A DNA stretch of 64,000 nucleotides from Acinetobacter sp. ANC 4470 (lineage in GTDB: Bacteria > Pseudomonadota > Gammaproteobacteria > Pseudomonadales > Moraxellaceae). The stretch lies in the NCBI RefSeq assembly GCF_002135335.1, contig NZ_NEGC01000011.1, forward strand, positions 1 to 64,000, written 5' to 3'. The notes below the pieces were generated by a model. It was not told the DNA's origin. It saw nothing but the letters and a program-made list of their open reading frames with translations, and searched no databases. Of this stretch, positions 47,843-56,901 are shown one piece after another (positions within the stretch are counted from its first letter, which is position 1; the number at the start of each line of letters is the position of its first letter). Made by a program: the position numbers and the translations under genes.

Positions 47843-47868
47843 AAAAAAACCTCCCGAAGGAGGCTTTT
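47843..47868 (-). terminator. htpG terminator
   Basis: A 5-bp GC stem (47850-47854 with 47859-47863) with a CGAA loop. The long T tract is on the minus strand, so it mainly serves htpG. It may also help stop the convergent barrel gene. Confidence 0.7.
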
Positions 47869-47891
47869 CAGTTTAAGCGTGAATATCTCAA

Positions 47892-49811
47892 TTATTTCAA
47901 CAATAAACTGTTAATACGTTTTACATATTCAGCAGGATCATCAGGTAAACCACCTTCTGCAATCACCGCTTGATCGAAAATCACATGAGCTAAATCATCA
48001 AACTGATTCGAGCCTTCCAATTTTTTCACCAATGGATGTTCTGGGTTAATTTCCAAAATGGGTTTACTTTCAGGAATAGCCTGACCTGCTTGTTTCAGCA
48101 TACGTACTAGCTGTGGCGAAAGCTCCCCTTCACTGGTGACTAGGCATGCAGGAGAATCAACCAGACGTGTAGTGACACGAACTTCTTTGGTTTTGTTTTT
48201 TAAAGCATCAGACAGTTTATCGACCACTGGCTTGAATTGTTCAGCCGCAGCTTCAAGTGCTTTCTTCTCTTCAGCATCCTGCAAATCACCTAAGTCAACT
48301 GCACCCTTAGAGACGTTCTGCATTGGCGTGCCATCAAATTCATTCACGAACTCCATTGCCCATTCATCAACACGATCCGCCATCAAGAGCACTTCAATGT
48401 CTTTTTTCTTAAACAGTTCAAGTTGTGGTGAATTTTTCGCTGCACTTAAGCTATCTGCCGTCACGTAATAAATGGCTTTTTGCCCTTCTTTCATGCGTGC
48501 TTTGTAATCTGCCAATGACGTTGAAATATCATCATTGTTCGAGGTCGAGAAACGAAGAAGTTTTAAAATACGCTCACGATTTCCGAAGTCTTCACCCAAA
48601 CCTTCTTTCATCACTGAACCAAATTCAGCATAGAATTGTTTGAATTTCTCTTGATCCTTTTCATCTTCTGACTTCGCCAAATTATCCAGCATGGTTAAAA
48701 TACGGCGCGTATTACCTTCGCGAATAGTTTTAACATCACGACTTTCTTGTAACAGTTCACGACTGACGTTGAGTGGCAGGTCAGCACTATCCACCACACC
48801 CTGTACAAAACGTAAATAATTTGGAATCAAATTATCCGCTTCATCCAGAATGAAGACGCGTTTGACATACAGTTTGATCCCCGCTTTCGCTTCACGGGTG
48901 AACAGATTCTGTGCTGCTTTGCTTGGCACATAAAGCAATTGGGTGTATTCAGTGCTCCCTTCAACGCGATTATGCGCCCATGCCAGTGGTGCTTCAAAGT
49001 CATGACTCAAATTCTTGTAGAACTCAATGTACTGCTCGTCAGTGATTTCATTTTTATTACGAGTCCAAAGCGCACTGGCAGAGTTAATCGCTTCCCACTC
49101 GCCTGTCTTGACCATCTGACCGCCTTGAGATGTTTCACCTTCGGCAACCACATCTTCTTGCCAAATTTCTTTTTGCATTTCAATTGGCAAGCTAATGTGG
49201 TCAGAATATTTATTGATGATCTGTTTAACTTTAGACGCTTCTAAATAATCCAGTGCATCATCACGCAAATGCAAAATGATGTCTGTTCCACGTGAAGCCT
49301 TATTAATCTGCTCAACTTCAAAATCACCGGTACCCGCACTGATCCAACGCACACCTTCGGCAGCATCTGCACCCGCATGACGAGATTCAACAGTAATTTT
49401 TTCAGCAACAATAAAGCCTGAATAGAAACCGACACCAAACTGACCAATCAATTGCGCATCGGCTTTTTGATCACCCGACAATTTAGACATAAAGTCTTTG
49501 GTCCCCGATTTCGCAATCGTACCAAGGTGATCAATCGCTTCTTGTTGCGTTAAGCCAATCCCATTGTCTGAAATGGTGATGGTCTTATGCGCTTTATCTA
49601 AGCTGACCCGAACATGTAGATCAGGATCATTTTCATAATATTCAGGATGGTTGATGCCTTCGAAACGTAACTTATCACACGCATCTGAAGCATTAGAAAT
49701 CAGTTCACGTAAGAAAATTTCAGGATTTGAATACAGTGAATGCGTCACTAAATGTAGAAGTTGGGCAACTTCTGCTTGGAAACTATGTTTTTTTGCACTT
49801 TGTTCGGTCAT
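47892..49811 (-). CDS. htpG: Chaperone HtpG (Hsp90)
   Basis: Cytosolic ATP-dependent Hsp90 chaperone of 639 residues. The GHKL ATP-binding domain has [22 protein letters not shown] and [12 protein letters not shown]. The middle domain includes [14 protein letters not shown] and [15 protein letters not shown]. The dimerisation domain is C-terminal. Three ATG codons stand in tandem (49817, 49814, 49811). I choose the third because AAGGA directly abuts the first. Confidence 0.97.
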   Translation of the reverse strand: MTEQSAKKHSFQAEVAQLLHLVTHSLYSNPEIFLRELISNASDACDKLRFEGINHPEYYENDPDLHVRVSLDKAHKTITISDNGIGLTQQEAIDHLGTIAKSGTKDFMSKLSGDQKADAQLIGQFGVGFYSGFIVAEKITVESRHAGADAAEGVRWISAGTGDFEVEQINKASRGTDIILHLRDDALDYLEASKVKQIINKYSDHISLPIEMQKEIWQEDVVAEGETSQGGQMVKTGEWEAINSASALWTRNKNEITDEQYIEFYKNLSHDFEAPLAWAHNRVEGSTEYTQLLYVPSKAAQNLFTREAKAGIKLYVKRVFILDEADNLIPNYLRFVQGVVDSADLPLNVSRELLQESRDVKTIREGNTRRILTMLDNLAKSEDEKDQEKFKQFYAEFGSVMKEGLGEDFGNRERILKLLRFSTSNNDDISTSLADYKARMKEGQKAIYYVTADSLSAAKNSPQLELFKKKDIEVLLMADRVDEWAMEFVNEFDGTPMQNVSKGAVDLGDLQDAEEKKALEAAAEQFKPVVDKLSDALKNKTKEVRVTTRLVDSPACLVTSEGELSPQLVRMLKQAGQAIPESKPILEINPEHPLVKKLEGSNQFDDLAHVIFDQAVIAEGGLPDDPAEYVKRINSLLLK

Positions 49812-49903
49812 CATCATTCCTTAAATTCATTAAACACTTTTATCGAATGCTTAATGAATTGGAGTGATTGCTGCAATTTTCAATAGTGTCTGCTAAATTT
49901 TTA

Positions 49904-50248
49904 TTAAAAAGGACCTTGTTTATAAACACGATCCATATACATATCCAATTTTTGCTGGCGCATTTTATAGACTTCACTCAAACAACTGCTAGAGCTACCA
50001 CATTGATCTCGCAACTGTAACCATTTTACTTGATCATCCTGAATCACGCCTCGCGTTCCCATAGGCACTAAGCGCTTAATAATATTATAGGTTGTCGCCA
50101 TTTTTACATCGGCATCATTTACAAACCGATATTCACAGACTGCATGTTCAGTCTGTGTTCGTGCTTTGTCACAATTAAAACTTGCTGCGTAAATAGCAAC
50201 GCTAAAACTACTACACAAAAACAAAACAGCATATTTCAATATTTTCAT
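49904..50248 (-). CDS. DUF1311 (LprI-like) periplasmic protein
   Basis: Secreted protein of 114 residues with a signal peptide ending near YAA. The mature part has the DUF1311 pattern: FNCDKARTQTEHAVC, a central WLQLRDQC and a final CLSEVYKMRQQKL, with four cysteines for two disulfides. LprI relatives inhibit lysozyme, and other members are of unknown function. It is a single gene downstream of htpG's promoter region, with no clear partner. Confidence 0.8.
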   Translation of the reverse strand: MKILKYAVLFLCSSFSVAIYAASFNCDKARTQTEHAVCEYRFVNDADVKMATTYNIIKRLVPMGTRGVIQDDQVKWLQLRDQCGSSSSCLSEVYKMRQQKLDMYMDRVYKQGPF

Positions 50249-50362
50249 TTTATTCTGCCTTTTTATTCATTATCTTTCCGCTGTTACTTTAACAACAAGT
50301 CTATCATTCAATAAGGCATTTTTGCTCAATTACAGCAGTTTACTCTAGTACTTTAGTACAAC

Positions 50363-50390
50363 AAAAAACCCATCAAAAGATGGGTTTTTT
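50363..50390 (-). terminator. ompW terminator
   Basis: A perfect 12-bp stem (50363-50374 with 50379-50390) with an AAAA loop, just after the OmpW stop. Confidence 0.9.
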
Positions 50391-50414
50391 TAAGGTTAAC
50401 TCAAATTCTAAATA

Positions 50415-51014
50415 TTAGAATTTGTAGCTATAACCCAGCGTATAAATGATTGGATCAATGTCTAAATCAAAGGTCGTGACATTCTTTACTTCTACTTCTG
50501 GACTTAACTGTGCATAACGAATGTCTGCAAATACACCCCAGTTTTTTGCATCGGCTGGTTGGAAATTAAAACCAATCTGACCTGCAAAACCGAAGTCTTC
50601 TTTCACTTTAACTTTTGTACCTGTCAATGGACCCTTAGTTTCTTCATCCCAAGCAATAAATGCAGTACCGCCTACACCAATATACGGCGTAAAACCAGTT
50701 GAGTTTTTAAAGTTATATTTAGCTGTAATGGTTGGTGGTAAATGTTTAATTTTGACTGCATTCGCACCACCAATTGCAACATCATGACTAATTGGTGTCG
50801 CTAATAATAGTTCAGCAGAAAAGTTATCGTTAAAGAAATACTCAACAGATGGGGTGAAAGCCAATTCACTATCCGCTTCTACAACACCAATGCCATTTAA
50901 ATTAGTATCACTAGTCGGAGCAATTGCAGAGGCACCAACTTTCACTTGCCAACCATCTGCCATCGCTGAAGCAGACATTCCCAATAATATAATAAAAGCA
51001 GCTTTTTTTAACAT
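50415..51014 (-). CDS. ompW: OmpW family outer-membrane protein
   Basis: Eight-stranded outer-membrane barrel of 199 residues. The signal peptide is cleaved after SAMA, and the family features PSVEYFFNDNFSAELLLATPISHDV and FTPYIGVGGTAF are visible. The chain ends YSYKF, with the terminal phenylalanine typical of barrels. OmpW proteins pass small hydrophobic compounds, and in Acinetobacter they respond to antibiotics and iron. The ATG at 51014 follows GAGTG. A GTG three codons upstream is less likely. Confidence 0.92.
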   Translation of the reverse strand: MLKKAAFIILLGMSASAMADGWQVKVGASAIAPTSDTNLNGIGVVEADSELAFTPSVEYFFNDNFSAELLLATPISHDVAIGGANAVKIKHLPPTITAKYNFKNSTGFTPYIGVGGTAFIAWDEETKGPLTGTKVKVKEDFGFAGQIGFNFQPADAKNWGVFADIRYAQLSPEVEVKNVTTFDLDIDPIIYTLGYSYKF

Positions 51015-51335
51015 TTTAAACACTCAAAGAAAGAATAATAAAAATAATTTCAAACATTAATTAATAATAAACATGAGTGTAATTAATATGCAATAGCCAT
51101 AATTTAATAATAATTTTATTTATTTTTAAGTTGTTGATAATAATTAATATTTATTTTAACCAGAGCAACTTGGTTGGTTTTAATACCAACCAAGTTAATC
51201 AACTTTATTTATTATATTCCGAGCATTAAACTTGGTTTTATTATAATAACTTATTTAAATATTTATTTAAAATACATCTATTAATATTAAATATAAAACT
51301 AAATAACACCTAATAAATTAAAATAATAGTTCCAG
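51015..51335. other. Intergenic region, ompW / antiporter
   Basis: 321 very AT-rich bases holding the ompW promoter and the inverted repeat at 51167-51196. No gene seen. Confidence 0.5.
51167..51196. repeat. Perfect 12-bp inverted repeat
   Basis: 51167-51178 pairs with 51185-51196 around TTTAAT. No T run follows on either strand. It could be a late terminator for the antiporter gene or an operator upstream of ompW. Confidence 0.65.
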
Positions 51336-52748
51336 TTAAAGTACCATTGCTGCAATCCATCCAAATACCAATAATGGAATATTAAAATGGATAAATGTCG
51401 GCACAACCGTATCCCAAATATGATCATGTTGACCATCAACACCTAAACCTGCTGTAGGACCCAAGGTTGAATCAGACGCGGGAGAACCTGCATCACCCAG
51501 CGCTGCTGCTGTACCAATCAGTGCCACAGTCGCCAATGGAGAGAAACCAAATTGCACGCAAAGAGGGACATAAATCACGGCTAAGACAGGCACACTTGAA
51601 AATGATGAACCAATACCAATGGTCACAAACAAACCAATAAACAGCATCAAAAATGCAGCTAAGGCTTTATTGTCACCAATCAAATGCACCACGCCATTCA
51701 CTAAACTCGTAATATCGCCTGTATGGGTCATCACTGAAGCAAAGCCAGCAGCTGAAATCATGATAAAACCAACCAATGCCATCATGCGCATACCTTGCAC
51801 AAAAACATCATCTGCTTCTTGCCATTTAAAAATTCCAGCGCCCGACAAGACAGCAAAACCGACCAATCCACCCAAAATCATCGAACCTGAGTACAATTGT
51901 GCAATCAAGGTTAAAACAATCGCGAGCACTGCCATAAAAATGGTTTTTTTGGCAATCACGGGTGCTTTTTCAGCTTCTTGCTGTAATTCTTTCGCATCAA
52001 CTGCAAAGTCCACTTCAGCTGTACGAATAGGCTTATCTAAATCAATCTTGGTCACACGTGCGACTGTGCGATCAATATAATGACGTGGTTTACGATAGCT
52101 GATGAAGACCGCAACTAACATACCGATGAACATACCGATCACAGGTATCGCCATACCCATAGGCATCATCCAACGATCCACATGTAAATCGTAAGCAGCA
52201 CCAACTTTATTGATATTGCCCATCAAAATTTGTTCAAGAAAAATGGCACCAAAACCGACTGGAAGAAAAATATAGGTTCCAACTAAGCCCATGGTCATTA
52301 CACATGCAGCCGCACGACGGTCTAAATTCATATGATTCATCACTTTTAATAAAGGAGGAACCAAAACTGGAATAAAGGCAATATGTACAGGAATAAGGTT
52401 TTGCGAAAAAATTGCGGCAATTAATAAGATAGTGAGAAGTAAATATTTTACTTTTTTAGCCTTTTGATGTGACGCTTCGGCACCCAATAAGCCAATAAGC
52501 TTATACGCTAAAAGATCAGGCAAACCAGATTTTGACAAAGCTAAAGCAAAAGCCCCCAAGACAGCATAAGCAAGGGCGACTTCTGCCCCATCACCCAAAC
52601 CTGCATTAAATGCAGTTACGGTATCTGATAAACTTAGTCCTGCAACTAAGCCACCAATAATCGCTGAAATGACCAAAGTCAAAACGACAGAAACTCGTGC
52701 CAGTGATAGAATAAACATCACGGCAATCGCAATTACTACTGCATTCAT
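51336..52748 (-). CDS. Na+/H+ antiporter family protein (YuiF/NhaC-like)
   Basis: Inner-membrane protein of 470 residues with about twelve hydrophobic segments. The N-terminus (MNAVVIAIAVMFILSLARVSVVL) fits the Na_H_antiport_2 domain and the rest the NhaC-type domain. A conserved GTAAALGDAGSPASDSTLGPTAG stretch lies near the C-terminus. It probably exchanges sodium or another cation for protons, although some relatives carry amino acids. The ATG at 52748 is preferred over a far TTG. Confidence 0.87.
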   Translation of the reverse strand: MNAVVIAIAVMFILSLARVSVVLTLVISAIIGGLVAGLSLSDTVTAFNAGLGDGAEVALAYAVLGAFALALSKSGLPDLLAYKLIGLLGAEASHQKAKKVKYLLLTILLIAAIFSQNLIPVHIAFIPVLVPPLLKVMNHMNLDRRAAACVMTMGLVGTYIFLPVGFGAIFLEQILMGNINKVGAAYDLHVDRWMMPMGMAIPVIGMFIGMLVAVFISYRKPRHYIDRTVARVTKIDLDKPIRTAEVDFAVDAKELQQEAEKAPVIAKKTIFMAVLAIVLTLIAQLYSGSMILGGLVGFAVLSGAGIFKWQEADDVFVQGMRMMALVGFIMISAAGFASVMTHTGDITSLVNGVVHLIGDNKALAAFLMLFIGLFVTIGIGSSFSSVPVLAVIYVPLCVQFGFSPLATVALIGTAAALGDAGSPASDSTLGPTAGLGVDGQHDHIWDTVVPTFIHFNIPLLVFGWIAAMVL

Positions 52749-52877
52749 TGAAATTTTCAGGAAAATGAAAAGCCGATATTTTAGCAGATTCAAATCATTG
52801 AAGCTGAAAATTGATCACTTTTATCTTCCAGAATTTTTTTACTTTAAATTCATATAATTAAAGAAAACAATAACCTT

Positions 52878-53750
52878 TTAAAGCTGTTTGAATACAAAGC
52901 TACGAATATGATCTGCAACCAATTTAGGCTGACTTAAAACTGCCCAATGGTTGGCATCAAGTTCTACATATTCAAAATTTTCAACCCATTTCGGCATTGA
53001 TTCAGTAATGTATTCAGGATTAACAAAAGCATCGCGACGCAATACAATGGCTTGAACAGGACATTGTGCATAACGTTGACGTGGTTGGGTTAAAGATGGA
53101 AAAAAGTTAGCACGATACAAGTTAATACCATATTTACCATCTGCCACAATATTTGCATTTAAGGGTAAGCCTTGTTTTCTCTCTAACCTGCTTAAAATTT
53201 TGCCCCATTTTTCTGGACTGAACAATGTCCATACTGTTGGTGCAACAAGGGGTAAATGGAATGCACCAATGTACCAAGACTTGGTAAGCATTTTTAACAC
53301 ATTGCTTGGTGCAGACTTAAACTTCTCACGCAAATACAATGCCGCATGATCTAAACATGGACCTGAAATCGTAGTATAAGACAATAAACGACCTTTTAAC
53401 TTGGGTTCAGTCGCTGACTCCCACGACTGTAGAGACCCCCAATCATGTGCCGCTAAATGAAAAGGTCGATCTTTTAATACAGCATTAACCACACTTTCTA
53501 AGTCTAAAGATAATTGTGCTAAACGATAATCACGAATACGTGTTGGAATAGAGGACTGCCCTGCACCACGGACATCATAGGTAATAATATAAAAATCTTG
53601 CACAAGTTGCTGAATAATCGGTTCCCATACTTCTTGATTATCAGGATAACCATGCACCAAAACCAAAGCTGGTTTGTCATCACGTCCCCATGTTTTCACA
53701 TAAAGACGTTGTTGGTCTTGGGTATGTACCCATTGAGTCTGCGCTTCCAT
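52878..53750 (-). CDS. Alpha/beta hydrolase, epoxide-hydrolase-like
   Basis: Cytosolic alpha/beta hydrolase of 290 residues. The nucleophile position is aspartate (D103 in AAHDWGS), the pattern of epoxide hydrolases and haloalkane dehalogenases rather than of esterases. The oxyanion motif is HGYP (residues 33-36) and the catalytic His lies in DANHWA near the C-terminus. No signal peptide. It is separate from the surrounding genes. The substrate is not visible. Confidence 0.85.
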   Translation of the reverse strand: MEAQTQWVHTQDQQRLYVKTWGRDDKPALVLVHGYPDNQEVWEPIIQQLVQDFYIITYDVRGAGQSSIPTRIRDYRLAQLSLDLESVVNAVLKDRPFHLAAHDWGSLQSWESATEPKLKGRLLSYTTISGPCLDHAALYLREKFKSAPSNVLKMLTKSWYIGAFHLPLVAPTVWTLFSPEKWGKILSRLERKQGLPLNANIVADGKYGINLYRANFFPSLTQPRQRYAQCPVQAIVLRRDAFVNPEYITESMPKWVENFEYVELDANHWAVLSQPKLVADHIRSFVFKQL

Positions 53751-54111
53751 GTTATTCCTTTCTTGTTATTGGTGATTTATTGCAATGTTTTCGGCAAGGA
53801 CATCAATACTGCCGTACAAATTCCGTTCTAGTATGATCTTAAGCGAACAAAAAACAATTGACCAAAATAAGCCTTTTAACAAAACTATAGACAATTCCTG
53901 CTCTCTAATCTTTTTATTAATCATGTTAAGCAGATATTCGCTTAGATGCTGCTGAAATCACACATCTTAAAAGACTTTACTGATAATAATATTCTTATAA
54001 TTCGCCAATATACACTGAATATTCTTGCAATATATCCGTAAAAAAGCAAAAAAAAGCGCCTTCATTAAGGCACTTTTTTGACTCTTCCAAATGTTCTAAG
54101 CATTTAAATAA
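53751..54111. other. Intergenic region upstream of the hydrolase gene
   Basis: 361 bases with the hydrolase promoter region and, at its right end, the terminator of the lipoprotein gene. A 40-codon frame at 53833 is not convincing. Confidence 0.5.
54050..54079 (-). terminator. Terminator of the glycine-zipper lipoprotein gene
   Basis: A 12-bp stem with one mismatch (54051-54062 with 54067-54078) with a T run on the minus strand. Confidence 0.8.
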
Positions 54112-54468
54112 TTAGCGTTTTTGCTCAATCGCAGCACCAGCACCGCCACCAATTGCGCCACCAATAGCAGCACCTGCATTCCCGCCAATGACACTTTTAC
54201 CTACAGCAGAGCCAATGGCACCACCTATACCACTATAAACTGCATTACGGTTAGAACCATTTTGAGTTTTACTTCCCACAGCAGCACCAGCACCACCACC
54301 AATAGTCGCACCCGTACCACCACCAACATTGCTACCTACACCACCGCCAATCGCGCCACCGAGTGCTGCTGCACCAATACGTTGTTCATTGGCTGACATA
54401 CTTTCACAGCCTACCAACATAAAAGTCGACATCGTCGCCACGACGATAACGCTTATTAACTTTTTCAT
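54112..54468 (-). CDS. Glycine-zipper lipoprotein
   Basis: Lipoprotein of 118 residues. A type II signal peptide has lipobox LVGC (Cys at residue 21). Serine at the +3 position and the outer-membrane fate are uncertain. The mature part is almost entirely Gly/Ala repeats of the GGAIGGGVG type, as in the glycine-zipper 2TM/YMGG-like family (relatives include the OsmB/SlyB group). Such proteins sit in the outer membrane and protect envelope integrity. It precedes a clear terminator. Confidence 0.8.
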   Translation of the reverse strand: MKKLISVIVVATMSTFMLVGCESMSANEQRIGAAALGGAIGGGVGSNVGGGTGATIGGGAGAAVGSKTQNGSNRNAVYSGIGGAIGSAVGKSVIGGNAGAAIGGAIGGGAGAAIEQKR

Positions 54469-54620
54469 GGACTTTCCTCTTTTTTCACTCTTTTCAGCTT
54501 ATGCTTATTTTATGCAAGCAATAAACTGAAAATGTTACGTATTTCAGAGGAAATGCAGCATTTTGTAAAAATACCTTAAATTTCTACAAGAATTTCGATA
54601 ATGCACCACATTCAATTCAC

Positions 54621-55163
54621 TTATTCTGCTTCTTTTAATACAACGATGTCTTTAGTGGTCACACCATTCTCTTTAATCACAGCATGAGTAATACTTTCAT
54701 TATTTTTCGGATCTTTAAGCTGATCTAGCTTTAATGTCTTATGAGCAGGCTGTTGTCCTTTTTTAAACTCAACCCCAGCAGCATCAATTTTTTTGGCTTC
54801 AGCAATCACCACACCATCTTGTTTTATTGTCGATTTAACTTCAATTTTTGACGTTGGAACAATTACACCGCCATGCTTTACGATAGGCGCTGACATTTTT
54901 TTATCTGAAAATTGAGTTTCGTTGTCTTGAAGTACCACTTCACGCGCAACAATATCTTTGCCGCCATTCGTTACTTCAAAAATAGTTGCCTCAACAGTAC
55001 GTACAGGTTCTTGACCTTTAATAGTACGAATCACTTGAGTTTTTGTAATTGGAACTACAGCTTTATCTTGAATAACAATACTATTTGGCAAAGGCACTGC
55101 AAATGCACTCACTGCGACTGTAGAAAAAATAGTGATACTTAAAAATTTTTGTACGCGTTTCAT
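54621..55163 (-). CDS. Secreted protein of unknown function
   Basis: A 180-residue protein with a signal peptide (MKRVQKFLSITIFSTVAVSA, cleaved near AFA). The mature part is Lys/Val/Thr-rich and predicted beta, with repeated VVPITKT/GVIVPTSK-like segments but no cysteines. The ATG at 55163 has GAGGT 8 bases upstream. A start at 55178 would place that site inside the gene. It is the last apparent core gene before the mobile island. Confidence 0.7.
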   Translation of the reverse strand: MKRVQKFLSITIFSTVAVSAFAVPLPNSIVIQDKAVVPITKTQVIRTIKGQEPVRTVEATIFEVTNGGKDIVAREVVLQDNETQFSDKKMSAPIVKHGGVIVPTSKIEVKSTIKQDGVVIAEAKKIDAAGVEFKKGQQPAHKTLKLDQLKDPKNNESITHAVIKENGVTTKDIVVLKEAE

Positions 55164-55436
55164 CGAATTAAACCTCATTGCTATAAATTTACTTTACTTA
55201 ATTTTTACATAATTTTATTAAGTTACATCTTGTTTAAACACTATAAGAAAAATGTGAAATTTATTATAGGTAATATGCTTCTTTATAACAAAAATAAAAA
55301 AAGACGCCCGAAGTTTTATAGAGTAATTAAAAGTATGTATTTTAGTTTAGTTACAAATACGATTTAAAGAAAAGTTGATCATATTTTATTCAAGTTATAG
55401 AGTGTATTTTATATAAGATGTATAAGGCTACTTCAC

Positions 55437-56888
55437 TTGATTGCAGTCAAAGTCAAAGCGACTATTACAGAAGACAATACAGGTATTAAAACATCTATTC
55501 CCATTCTAATTACAGAACAAGGAGAGTTAACTACTGTTACGGACTATTTACTTCATCTTGAAACAAGTGGAAAAAGCATCGGGACTATAAATCGGGTACT
55601 CAGAGCTACTAGCAAATTAGTCGATTTTATGGCTACCCATTGTGATATTTTTGATGATCCCAAATTACTTTTTCAAACATTCTCCAAAAGACTTTACACA
55701 GGAACTATTGGCGAAGATGGTCTTGACTCATCTGGCTTGTATTGGATTCCAACCTCTATATCTGAATCCCGTTTGCTTATTGCTGCACTTACGGGCTTAA
55801 CAGACTGGTTAGCACAAAATAATAATACTATTAGCTTAAATCCATTACGCCAAGCTACTCCACATGAAGAAAGATTGAATTATGCAGCATGGTTTAGAAA
55901 GAACCAAAATGATTTCTTAGGTCATTTAAAAGATACCTCTATTAACTCAACAACAAAGAAGGCTCGTATCATAAAAGGACGTACTCCTCTTATTAAGACT
56001 GAAGATGACGCTGTTGCATTTCCAGAACGGTATTGGGAAAACTTCTATCTAAATGGAATTGGACGTGCTAAAGATCCAAGAGTTGCATTAAGAGATAAAC
56101 TCATTTTACTACTTATTCATGGTGGTGGATTACGTATTAGCGAAGCATTGTTATTATGGATAACAGATGTGTTTGAAGATCCAAATGACCCTCAAAAAGC
56201 TATCGTTAGAATTTATAGTGAAGAAGAAGGTAAGGCTCCTAACAATTGGAAAAATCATATTGGTGATAGTACAAGAAAGGCTTATTTAAAGGAAAATTAT
56301 GGGCGCATTCCGAGGAAACACATACTAGGTACAAACCGTTTAGGATTTAAGTCAAAAGTTGTTGACCATAGAGATGGCTATTTACAGGTTCATTGGTTTC
56401 CTACAGATTATGGAAAAGTATTTATGTCTTTATGGAGAAATTACATCAAATACCGTTCAGTATCTGATTCATTTCATCCATATGCATTTATTTCTTTTAG
56501 CCAAAAAAGTTTTGGAAATCCTTACACACAAAGTGCATTCAATGAAAATTATAATAATGCTTTGAGACGTATCAATTTAACCCCAAATAAAAGTGAAGGA
56601 ATTGATCCTCATGGGCATAGACATAACTATGGTCGCAGATTAGAAAAAGTACAGCTTTCTCCTCTATTAATTCGTAAATGTATGCACCATAAGTCATTAG
56701 AAGCTCAAATTCCTTATACTCAAAAAAACAATGAGGAAGTGTCTTCCATTCTTGATCACGCCACAAAACAACTAAATGATCCTAACTCTAAAATTTCAGC
56801 TATAGATTGGAAATCTCTTACTGAGTATGGTCTAGAGGATATTGATCCTAATAGCTATTTCACAGGTAAATATCCAAAATTTAAATAG
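55437..56888 (+). CDS. gmtY: Gamma-mobile-trio tyrosine recombinase GmtY
   Basis: Site-specific recombinase of 483 residues. The C-terminal catalytic domain has the tyrosine recombinase set: R233 in GGGLRISEALL, H392 and R395 in HGHRHNYG, H417-H418 in MHHKSLE and the nucleophile Y427 in QIPYTQ. The N-terminal part is a core-binding-like domain (LETSGKSIGTINRVLR). The only start in frame after the last stop is TTG at 55437, with AAGG 9 bases upstream. It is first of the trio, 13 bases before gmtZ. The name rests on size, order and motifs, not on a search. Confidence 0.82.
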   Translation: MIAVKVKATITEDNTGIKTSIPILITEQGELTTVTDYLLHLETSGKSIGTINRVLRATSKLVDFMATHCDIFDDPKLLFQTFSKRLYTGTIGEDGLDSSGLYWIPTSISESRLLIAALTGLTDWLAQNNNTISLNPLRQATPHEERLNYAAWFRKNQNDFLGHLKDTSINSTTKKARIIKGRTPLIKTEDDAVAFPERYWENFYLNGIGRAKDPRVALRDKLILLLIHGGGLRISEALLLWITDVFEDPNDPQKAIVRIYSEEEGKAPNNWKNHIGDSTRKAYLKENYGRIPRKHILGTNRLGFKSKVVDHRDGYLQVHWFPTDYGKVFMSLWRNYIKYRSVSDSFHPYAFISFSQKSFGNPYTQSAFNENYNNALRRINLTPNKSEGIDPHGHRHNYGRRLEKVQLSPLLIRKCMHHKSLEAQIPYTQKNNEEVSSILDHATKQLNDPNSKISAIDWKSLTEYGLEDIDPNSYFTGKYPKFK

Positions 56889-56901
56889 TGGATTCAATAA
56901 A

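Noticed and set aside
54121..54396. Plus-strand Thr/Asn/Ser-rich frame opposite the glycine-zipper lipoprotein
   Set aside because: The repetitive composition is a mirror of the Gly/Ala repeats on the other strand.
55149..55367. 72-codon frame between the secreted protein gene and gmtY
   Set aside because: It starts within the opposite-strand gene, is extremely AT-rich with many Lys, Tyr and Ile codons, and has no ribosome-binding site. Probably chance.
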